A stretch of DNA of 48,224 bases from Sulfurimicrobium sp964552675 (GTDB lineage Bacteria > Pseudomonadota > Gammaproteobacteria > Burkholderiales > Sulfuricellaceae), in the NCBI GenBank assembly GCA_964552675.1, contig CAZKHJ010000018.1:1-48224 (forward strand), read 5' to 3'. The position numbers and the translations under genes were made by a program. Below the pieces are notes generated by a model, which was given only the letters and a program-made list of their open reading frames with translations, did no database searches and had not been told where the DNA came from. How positions within the stretch are numbered: position 1 is the stretch's first letter; every line of letters starts with the position of its first letter. Below are positions 42,079-48,224 of the stretch, one piece after another.

Positions 42079-43349
42079 CCCAGCACTCCGGTCGCGAATA
42101 GTTCTCCAAGGTTTAGTGCAGATTGCCATTCGCGTAGGCGTGGATGATCAACTCCCCGCACAATATCCACTGCTCCCTCATCTGCCTTACCAAAACATAG
42201 AATTTGACGGGATCGCAACAAGCTGAGTACGACAGGAGAATGAGTAGCACATAGCACCTGCGCATCGTAAACGGAGGACAATGACTGCATGACCGTCTCC
42301 ATTGCTTTGGGATGGATGCCGTTTTCCGGCTCCTCAATCAATACCACCTTTGGAGTCGTTGGTGCATAAGCTAGCAAGGTTAGCGCAAGCAAACGCAAGG
42401 TTCCGTCGGAAAGTACCCAGGATGGTGCGGTTAAGCCACTTTTGTAGCGCAACTGGATGTAGCGGGAACGATCCTCCAGTTTCTCACAGGTTTTGATGTC
42501 TTCTAGATCGTCCAGCGTGGTCGCTAAATGCGCCACCCATTCCTGTTTGACTTCTGCCTCCCCCAGTTTTTCCAATTCATGCACAACCCATGGCAGATTT
42601 GAGCCATCCGGTAAAAAATCGGAAGGTGAGCCAGCAGGAGATGGCATGCGCATTTTTTCAGCGTTGAGCATCAAGCGGTGGATGCCCTCCATCAACACCC
42701 GCTTGGCCCAAGTCGCCGCTGGGAATTTTTGTTCATCTTCCGGTAGGTTTGCTAGCGCGCTCTTGCTTGGTCCCAGGCGGAATAGGTTATTCCAATCCGA
42801 GGTTTCCGAGCGGAAGTAATCGTTGCCGCTTTCTACAACCTTGCTTACCACTTTGCGCCAGCCCAGCGGGCTCTTCCTGTTCTGGGGGAGTACAATATGC
42901 TCCGGCGCCATTTGCGGACAGGGGAACAGTGTCTGCTGATGTGTTTCCCGTGATTTGATTTCGTTGCAAAGCCATAAGGTTTCATGATCGAAACCCAGCC
43001 GGTCATCGGTATGAATACCTAGCTCATAGCGCGCATAACGATAACGCTGCCCCAATGTTTCGATGATTTCGCTTGGTAACTCCAGAGTCACCGCGATTTC
43101 TACCCCGCCTCCCTGGCGCAGCCAAGTCAAATCCAGCGGGTCAACCGCGCGGGGCGGGATGTTCATGCGCGCATTGCCGAACACCGCCGCATCCAGTCCG
43201 CTGGAGAGGATGTCCCGCACTAGCAGCAAGGCGTCGAACAGCGTGCTTTTGCCGCAAGCATTCGGTCCCACCATTACCAGGAATGGATCGAAATCGACCG
43301 AGACATAACGCAGGGCGCGCAGGCCTTTGACTTCTAGGCGGCGAATCAT
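42075..43349 (-). CDS. AAA/ABC-type ATPase of the OLD-like (AAA_15/AAA_21) group
   Basis: 424 residues. Walker A is GPNACGKST at 28-36 directly after an SMC-like first strand (RRLEVKGLRALRYVSVDFDPF). Late in the chain come an ABC signature-like LSDGTLRLLAL, Walker B VVLIEEPENGIHP, and the H-loop ATHSPVVLSL. This layout is that of the overcoming-lysogenization-defect and RecF-like ATPases found in many phage-defence pairs. No nuclease domain is fused; the partner at 41446 may supply it. It is coupled by ATGA overlaps to both the small upstream frame and the TOPRIM-like gene, forming a compact cassette. Confidence 0.9.
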   Translation of the reverse strand: MIRRLEVKGLRALRYVSVDFDPFLVMVGPNACGKSTLFDALLLVRDILSSGLDAAVFGNARMNIPPRAVDPLDLTWLRQGGGVEIAVTLELPSEIIETLGQRYRYARYELGIHTDDRLGFDHETLWLCNEIKSRETHQQTLFPCPQMAPEHIVLPQNRKSPLGWRKVVSKVVESGNDYFRSETSDWNNLFRLGPSKSALANLPEDEQKFPAATWAKRVLMEGIHRLMLNAEKMRMPSPAGSPSDFLPDGSNLPWVVHELEKLGEAEVKQEWVAHLATTLDDLEDIKTCEKLEDRSRYIQLRYKSGLTAPSWVLSDGTLRLLALTLLAYAPTTPKVVLIEEPENGIHPKAMETVMQSLSSVYDAQVLCATHSPVVLSLLRSRQILCFGKADEGAVDIVRGVDHPRLREWQSALNLGELFATGVLG

Positions 43350-43489
43350 GGGTTTTCTCCGAGTTGGGAGGGGTAATTCTTGTCACTCCACATACGATTG
43401 ACAACGGTCTTGATTTTACTCTCGAAACGGCGGGTAAGCTCTTTATTGGAGTTGACTAGGGCTTGATCCGTTTTGATTTTAGTAGCCAT
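43346..43489 (-). CDS. Possible small protein heading the ATPase cassette
   Basis: A frame whose stop overlaps the ATPase start (ATGA) contains ATGs at 43489 and 43552. From 43489 it gives 47 residues: MATKIKTDQALVNSNKEL then TRRFESKIKTVVNRMWSDKN, lysine-rich and possibly nucleic-acid binding. The frame stays open upstream to 43636. The best ribosome site nearby (CAGGAG) precedes an ATG at about 43577 in another frame, which ends after 11 codons. A frameshift, a non-ATG start or leader peptide, or non-coding DNA are all possible. No family is recognised. Confidence 0.4.
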   Translation of the reverse strand: MATKIKTDQALVNSNKELTRRFESKIKTVVNRMWSDKNYPSQLGENP

Positions 43490-43639
43490 GTTCTTGGAAT
43501 TGAGTCCTAAATGTTTTTGGCTTGCTGTTTTTTTTCTGGCTAGATAGGGCATGTTACCAAAATATTCTCTGTCATAACCGCTCCTGATTTCGCCCTGTGT
43601 TCCTATGCTTCTTAGCGCCGCAGCAGTGTAAATCAAACT

Positions 43640-44347
43640 TCAGAAGTGGTGATAGCTTATGCTGTGATCGTGCAAAAACCCGCGCAGCTCGCGGAAATCC
43701 GGGCAGGCCGAGGCAACGATCTCCCAGAAGGCGGGAGAATGGTTGAGCTCGATGATATGGGCCAGTTCGTGTACCACCACATAATCGATCACCGCCGGCG
43801 GCGCCTTGATCAAACGCCAGTTGAGGCGGACGGCACCCTGGCTGGTGCAGCTTCCCCAGCGGGTGCGGGCATTGGAGAGATTGAGGCGCGACACGCATAC
43901 CCCTAGTTGCCGGGCATGGTGATTCACCCGCTGCTGGAAAAAGGCCAGCGCTTCGCGGCGATACCACTGTAGCACCTTGTTTCTGAGGGCAAGGGCATCG
44001 TCCGGGTCGGGCAGCGCTACCCGTAGCAGGCTGTCGCAGCGTGCCGGGCGGGCGCGCGGGCCACCTGGCTCCACCGCCAGTTCCAGCGGGCTGCCCAGAA
44101 AAGGCAGCAGTTGGCCATCCTGCCAGCGAAACTCGGGAATGGCACGGGCGCGCATCTCCTCCAGCTTGTCCAGCACCCATGCGGACTTTTCCCGCAGCAG
44201 CGCTTCCCACTCGCGCTGTGGCAGGCGGGCCGGGACGCTGACGGTCAGTCCGGCTTGGTCGATTCTGAGGCCGATGCTGCGCCGGCGCGGGCTGCGGCGC
44301 AGCAGGTAGGAGATTTCCCGTTCACCGAGGAGGAGATGATGCCGCAA
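43640..44347 (-). CDS. ygjP: YgjP/DUF45 (M48-like) metallopeptidase-fold protein
   Basis: A 235-residue protein with the zinc motif VVHELAHIIELNHSPAFWEIV in its C-terminal half, preceded by NARTRWGSCTSQGAVRLNWRLI. This arrangement is diagnostic of YgjP-like (DUF45/SprT-related) proteins, some of which occur next to type I restriction systems while others are housekeeping. Here it overlaps plsC by 26 nt and belongs to the glyQ-glyS-gmhB-plsC run. Its cellular substrate is unknown. Confidence 0.92.
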   Translation of the reverse strand: MRHHLLLGEREISYLLRRSPRRRSIGLRIDQAGLTVSVPARLPQREWEALLREKSAWVLDKLEEMRARAIPEFRWQDGQLLPFLGSPLELAVEPGGPRARPARCDSLLRVALPDPDDALALRNKVLQWYRREALAFFQQRVNHHARQLGVCVSRLNLSNARTRWGSCTSQGAVRLNWRLIKAPPAVIDYVVVHELAHIIELNHSPAFWEIVASACPDFRELRGFLHDHSISYHHF

Positions 44348-45074
44348 GCGGGCCGCCTTCGAAGTCGTGCGCGATGCGCTGCATTTCCTGCTCGATCCAG
44401 CTTTCCACCCGGCTGTTGAGGTCGCCGGCCTTCATCCCTGCCGCTTCGATCGGCTTGCCGATGCTCACGGTAATGGTGCCGGGATGGCGCAGGAAGGCAT
44501 TCTTGCCCCAGAACTCGCCGGCGTTGTGCGCTACCGGCAGCACCGTGGCGCTGCTGTGGGTGGCGAGAAAGGCGCCGCCGATATTGTACTTGCCCTTGAT
44601 GCCGGGCTTGTGGCGCGTGCCCTCGGGGAAAATCACCACCCACAGTCCCCTGGCCAGGCGATCCTTGCCCTGTTCGGTGACCTGTTTCAGCGCTTCCTTG
44701 CCGGCGGCGCGGTCGATGGCGATCGGGCTGGTCATGGCCAGCCCCCAGCCGAAGAAGGGGATACGCAGCAGCTCGCGTTTCAGCACCCACACCAGCGGCG
44801 GGAAAATTTCCTGAAACGCCAGCGTTTCCCAGGCTGACTGGTGCTTGGCGAGCACCACGCAGGGACGATCGGGAATGTTTTCAGTGCCGATGACGCGGTA
44901 TTTCAGGCCGCAGGTCAGCCTGGCCCACCACAGCATGATCCTGGCCCAGCCGGAAATGATGCGGGAGCGGGTCAGGGGCGGAAAGGGGAAGGTGAGCAGG
45001 GCGAGGACGGAAAACAGCGGCGTGAGCAGCAGGGTGCCCAGGGCGTAAAGGGTGGAGCGCAGCCACACCATCAT
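44322..45074 (-). CDS. plsC: 1-acyl-sn-glycerol-3-phosphate acyltransferase (PlsC family)
   Basis: Transfers an acyl chain to lysophosphatidic acid at the inner membrane in phospholipid synthesis. From the ATG at 45074, overlapping the gmhB stop by ATGA, it has 250 residues. An N-terminal membrane segment (ALGTLLLTPLFSVLALLTFP) is followed by the catalytic KHQSAWETLAF (here KHQSxxE in place of the usual N/H-HxxxxD), the FFGWGLAMTSPIAIDR block and the FPEGTRHKPG motif. The glutamate in the HX4D/E motif is a known variant in this subgroup. The frame is open farther upstream but overlaps gmhB. Confidence 0.93.
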   Translation of the reverse strand: MMVWLRSTLYALGTLLLTPLFSVLALLTFPFPPLTRSRIISGWARIMLWWARLTCGLKYRVIGTENIPDRPCVVLAKHQSAWETLAFQEIFPPLVWVLKRELLRIPFFGWGLAMTSPIAIDRAAGKEALKQVTEQGKDRLARGLWVVIFPEGTRHKPGIKGKYNIGGAFLATHSSATVLPVAHNAGEFWGKNAFLRHPGTITVSIGKPIEAAGMKAGDLNSRVESWIEQEMQRIAHDFEGGPLAASSPPR

Positions 45075-45613
45075 GCGGTGCGCGTAATCAGGTGACGTAC
45101 CGCTTCTGCCAGGTCGTCGAATACCAGCGTTCCTTCCGGCAAGCCTCCCGCGGCCAGGGTCTTCTCGCCCTTGCCGGTACGCACCAGGATGGGCTGCGCA
45201 CCCAGGGCCACCGCCGCCTGCAGGTCGCGCAGCGAATCGCCGATGGCGGGCACGCCGTCCAGTTCCATGTTGAAGCGCTTGCTGATTTCCTCGAACATGC
45301 CGGGCTTGGGCTTGCGGCAGTCGCATTTCGAGTCGGCGGCATGGGGGCAGAAAAACAGCGCGTCGATGCGCCCGCCCACCTGGGCCAGGGCCTTGTGCAT
45401 CTTGTCGTGGATGGCGTTGAGCGTGGCCATGTCGAACAGGCCGCGGCCGATGCCCGACTGGTTGGTGGCCAGCACCACGCGGTAGCCTGCCTGGTTGAGG
45501 CGGGCAATGGCTTCCAGGCTGCCGGGAATGGGCTTCCATTCATCCGGGCTCTTGATGAACTGGTCGGAATCGAAATTGACCACGCCGTCGCGGTCGAGAA
45601 TGATGAGTTTCAT
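45071..45613 (-). CDS. gmhB: D-glycero-beta-D-manno-heptose 1,7-bisphosphate 7-phosphatase
   Basis: HAD-family phosphatase of the ADP-heptose pathway for LPS inner core. The 180-residue product has the nucleophile motif ILDRDGVVNFDS, LATNQSGIGRGLF, the zinc site CPHAADSKCDCRKPKPG, and AIGDSLRDLQAAV. These together identify GmhB and not a general HAD enzyme. It overlaps glyS by 4 nt and plsC by 4 nt. Confidence 0.95.
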   Translation of the reverse strand: MKLIILDRDGVVNFDSDQFIKSPDEWKPIPGSLEAIARLNQAGYRVVLATNQSGIGRGLFDMATLNAIHDKMHKALAQVGGRIDALFFCPHAADSKCDCRKPKPGMFEEISKRFNMELDGVPAIGDSLRDLQAAVALGAQPILVRTGKGEKTLAAGGLPEGTLVFDDLAEAVRHLITRTA

Positions 45614-47730
45614 GCCGCCAGCTTCGAAATATCCGCCACCTGGTTCATCAGGTCGCCCAGGGATTTGAGCAGGGCGAGGCGGTTGTTGCGGATCAGCGGC
45701 TCGTCTGCCATCACCATGACGCTGTCGAAAAAGCTGTCCACGGCCTGGCGCGCGCCTGCCAGCTGGGTCAGTGCGCCGCTGTAGTCCTCGTTCTGGATCA
45801 GGGCCATGACCTGGGGGGCGAGCTGGTTGACCACTGCCAGCAGCTCACGCTCGGCGGCTTCCTGCATCAGGGCCAGGTCGGCGCTGCCGCTGGGGGCATC
45901 GGTCTTTTTCAGGATGTTCTGGATACGCTTGTTGGCGGCGGCCAGGGCGGCGGCTTCCGGCAGCTTGCCGAATGCGCGTACCGCTTCCAGGCGCGGGATG
46001 ACCAGGTCGATGCGGGTCGGGGCCTGGCTGACCACCGATTCGATGTCGTTGGCCTCGAAGCCCCTGTCGCGCAGGTAATTTTTCAGGCGTTCGAGCATGA
46101 AGCCATGCACGTCCACCCCCACGCTTTCCGCCACGACTTCGCCGGGGAATTGCGCTTTTGCCAGTTGCAGCAGTGAATGCAGGTCCAGCGGCAACTGTTT
46201 TTCGCTCAGGATGCGCAGGATGCCCAGGGCGTGACGGCGCAGGCCGAAGGGGTCCTTGTCGCCGGTGGGCACCAGGCCGATGCCGTAGATGCCGACCAGG
46301 GTGTCGAGCTTGTCGGCCAGGGCGGCGGCCGCGCCGATATTGTCCAGCGGCAGCGCATCGCCGGCAAAGCGCGGCCAGTAATGCTGTTCGATGGCACGTG
46401 CCACCTCGGCGGTTTCTCCATCATGCCGTGCGTAATATTGCCCCATGATGCCCTGCAGTTCGGGGAATTCGCCCACCATGTCGGTCAGCAGGTCGGCCTT
46501 GGCCAGCCAGGCGGCGCGTTCGGCCTGGTCCGCATCGGCCTTGAGGTGACGGGCGATCTCCCCGGCCAGCTTGCGCACGCGCTGCACCCGTTCGAGCTGG
46601 CTGCCGAGTTTGTTGTGGTAAACCACGTTGCCCAGCTTTTCGACGCGCGAGGCCAGGGGTTTTTTGCGGTCCTGGTCGAAGAAGAATTTGGCGTCGGCCA
46701 GGCGCGGGCGCACCACGCGCTCGTTGCCGCCGATCACCGCGCTGGGGTCGGAAGGACTGATGTTGGACACGATCAGGAACTGGTTGGTCAGCTTGCCGGA
46801 GGCATCCAGCAGCGGGAAATATTTCTGGTTGGCCTTCATGGTCAGGATCAGGCATTCCTGCGGCACGCCGAGGAATTCCGGGTCGAAACGGCCAATCAGC
46901 ACGTTGGGACGCTCCACCAAGGCGGTGACTTCATCCAGCAGGGCATCGTCCTCCACCGGCTTTACTCCGCCGCCGACCTTCGCTGCCGCGTCCTGCAACT
47001 GGCGGGCGATGTCGGCGCGGCGTGCTTCGAAGCTGGCGATCACTGCGCCCTCGCTTTCCATCTGTGCCGCGTAGCTGTCGGCCTCCCCGATGCTGACCGG
47101 GCTGGCAGCGGCTTCGAAGCGGTGGCCCTGAGTGGTGCGGCCAGCGGAAAGGCCGAGCACGGAAACTGGCACGGTGTCGGCACCATGCAGCGCCACCAGG
47201 CCGTGCACCGGGCGCACGAAATTGACCGTGCTCCAGCCAGGTTGCGCGCAGTTTTCATGCAGCTGGTAAGTCATTACTTTCGGTATGGGCAGCCTGGTCA
47301 GGGCTTCGTCCAGCGCTTTCTGGAGGCCATCCGCCAGGGTTGCGCCCTTGGCTACGCTGTCGAAAAACAGTGCTTCGCTCTTGCCGTCAGTGGCGCGCTT
47401 GAGATTCGGCACAATGGCGCTATCCAGACCCAGTGCGGCAAGGCGCTTCAACAGCGCAGGCGTGGCCTGGCCATTGGCGTCCAGTCCCACATTCACTGGC
47501 ATCAGTTTGTGCGACACCGGTTTGTCGGCGGCCTGGGCCGCCACGTTTGCTAACTGCACCGCCAGACGGCGCGGCGAGGCGAAGGGTGTCACGGCGGCAG
47601 CGGCGTCGGCCAGGCCTTGTGCCTTGAGGGAATCCGCGACGGCAGCGGCAAAAGCATCGCCCAGCTTCTTCAGCGCCTTGGGCGGCAGTTCTTCGACAAA
47701 CAGTTCGACCAGAAGATTTTGTGTACTCAT
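45610..47730 (-). CDS. glyS: Glycyl-tRNA synthetase beta subunit
   Basis: Subunit of the alpha2-beta2 bacterial glycyl-tRNA synthetase; the beta chain binds tRNA-Gly. The 706-residue protein starts MSTQNLLVELFVEELPPKAL, the family signature, with FASPRRLAVQLANV and ALADKLDTLVGIYGIGLVPTGDKDPFGLRRHALGILRIL farther on. The start at 47730 lies in the end of glyQ; an ATG 16 codons earlier is less likely. Length is close to E. coli GlyS (689). Confidence 0.97.
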   Translation of the reverse strand: MSTQNLLVELFVEELPPKALKKLGDAFAAAVADSLKAQGLADAAAAVTPFASPRRLAVQLANVAAQAADKPVSHKLMPVNVGLDANGQATPALLKRLAALGLDSAIVPNLKRATDGKSEALFFDSVAKGATLADGLQKALDEALTRLPIPKVMTYQLHENCAQPGWSTVNFVRPVHGLVALHGADTVPVSVLGLSAGRTTQGHRFEAAASPVSIGEADSYAAQMESEGAVIASFEARRADIARQLQDAAAKVGGGVKPVEDDALLDEVTALVERPNVLIGRFDPEFLGVPQECLILTMKANQKYFPLLDASGKLTNQFLIVSNISPSDPSAVIGGNERVVRPRLADAKFFFDQDRKKPLASRVEKLGNVVYHNKLGSQLERVQRVRKLAGEIARHLKADADQAERAAWLAKADLLTDMVGEFPELQGIMGQYYARHDGETAEVARAIEQHYWPRFAGDALPLDNIGAAAALADKLDTLVGIYGIGLVPTGDKDPFGLRRHALGILRILSEKQLPLDLHSLLQLAKAQFPGEVVAESVGVDVHGFMLERLKNYLRDRGFEANDIESVVSQAPTRIDLVIPRLEAVRAFGKLPEAAALAAANKRIQNILKKTDAPSGSADLALMQEAAERELLAVVNQLAPQVMALIQNEDYSGALTQLAGARQAVDSFFDSVMVMADEPLIRNNRLALLKSLGDLMNQVADISKLAA

Positions 47731-48224
47731 GCTTTTACCGCCTTCTCTTCCAGTTTTGTCCGCACTTCGTCCGCCCACTCTCTGGGCGCCATCGGGAAGC
47801 CCAGCCGGGCACGGCTGTCCAGATAGCTCTGGGCCACGCTGCGCGCCAGGTTGCGGATGCGGCCGATGTAGGCGGCGCGTTCGGTTACCGAGATGGCGCC
47901 ACGCGCGTCCAGCAGGTTGAAGGTGTGGGCGGTTTTCAGCACCTGCTCATAGGCGGGCAGGGCCAGTTGCTGTTCCATCAGATGTTTGGCCTGTTTTTCA
48001 TGGGCATTGAAGGCGGTGAGCAGGAATTCCACGTCGCTGTGTTCGAAGTTGTAGGTGGACTGCTCCACTTCGTTCTGGTGATAAACGTCGCGGTAGCTGA
48101 GCCCCTTGGTCCAGGTCAGGTCGAAGACGTTCTCGACGCCTTGCAGATACATCGCCAGCCGCTCCAGGCCGTAGGTGATCTCGCCGGTGATGGGCTTGCA
48201 GTCGATGCCGCCGACCTGCTGGAA
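47727..48224 (-). CDS. glyQ: Glycyl-tRNA synthetase alpha subunit (3' part; gene continues past the window)
   Basis: The C-terminal 165 codons are present. The visible part starts FQQVGGIDCKPITGEITYGL then ERLAMYLQGVENVFDL, and includes YNFEHSDVEFLLTAFNAHEKQA and LLDARGAISVTERAAYIGRIR. All are conserved in the catalytic alpha chain. The 5' end lies beyond base 48224. It overlaps glyS by 4 nt, consistent with equimolar synthesis of the two subunits. Confidence 0.97.
   Translation of the reverse strand, partial: FQQVGGIDCKPITGEITYGLERLAMYLQGVENVFDLTWTKGLSYRDVYHQNEVEQSTYNFEHSDVEFLLTAFNAHEKQAKHLMEQQLALPAYEQVLKTAHTFNLLDARGAISVTERAAYIGRIRNLARSVAQSYLDSRARLGFPMAPREWADEVRTKLEEKAVKA

Noticed and set aside
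43640..44347. ygjP as part of the foreign ATPase cassette
   Set aside because: Its base composition, overlap with plsC and usual place in the glyQS-gmhB-plsC run mark it as resident; the composition change begins after its stop.

Overview
The window is a GC-rich chromosomal segment of a Gram-negative bacterium. Gene content and order point to Betaproteobacteria. The markers are glyA-nrdR-ribD-ribE-ribBA-ribH-nusB, pilT-pilU, amgK-murU divergent from lptD-surA-pdxA-rsmA, and glyQ-glyS-gmhB-plsC-ygjP-gloA. The many environmental sensing genes fit a free-living member, perhaps of the Nitrosomonadales (Gallionella/Sulfuricella type). That lineage is an inference from synteny memory; no rRNA gene is present to test it.

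Layout. (1) 1-2613 is a small, decayed integrative element in a CAT-anticodon tRNA gene. A 48-bp repeat of the tRNA 3' half marks both ends. Inside are a truncated, frameshifted tyrosine integrase, a short stretch resembling the tail of an SNF2-type helicase, an array of TGTCGATA/TATCGACA boxes, an intact Fic gene, and a 25-codon stub resembling the head of a DNA methyltransferase. The tRNA's own terminator now lies 2.5 kb away, after the right repeat. (2) 2686-7807 holds an MscS-type channel, a membrane methyltransferase-like protein, tRNA-Val, the cstA-ybdD pair (ybdD is a 56-codon gene that is easy to miss), and a K+ channel. (3) 7863-13381 is the serine hydroxymethyltransferase, NrdR, riboflavin and NusB run, closed by a terminator. 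(4) 13385-18108 has a DUF2892 protein, MgtE, a PLP-binding YggS protein, and the type IV pilus retraction ATPases PilT and PilU. (5) 18105-27480 has an RNA methyltransferase, an acyl-CoA synthetase, a three-gene phosphorelay operon (hybrid kinase, HD-GYP regulator, receiver protein) and HemJ. (6) 27543-32494 has a receiver-PAS-kinase gene broken by one in-frame TAG, two TlpA-like redoxins, a DinB protein, and the MurNAc recycling pair murU-amgK. Two copies of one intergenic inverted repeat lie here. (7) 32565-39721 is lptD-surA-pdxA-rsmA followed by a translationally coupled GGDEF protein, convergent with a chemotaxis transducer. (8) 40918-48224 is gloA, ygjP, plsC, gmhB, glyS and glyQ (partial), all on the minus strand. 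An AT-richer cassette of an AAA/ABC-type ATPase and a small TOPRIM-like protein is inserted between ygjP and gloA.

How the parts connect. Most of the window is housekeeping: cofactors, outer-membrane assembly, cell-wall recycling, translation. Several signalling genes bear on c-di-GMP (HD-GYP hydrolase, GGDEF cyclase) and surface motility (PilT/PilU, MCP). Two places look horizontally acquired: the tRNA island at the left edge, and the ATPase/TOPRIM-like cassette at 41446-43636. The second is the best candidate for an uncharacterised two-gene (perhaps three-gene) defence system. Every call rests on reading motifs and context by eye; no database search was run.
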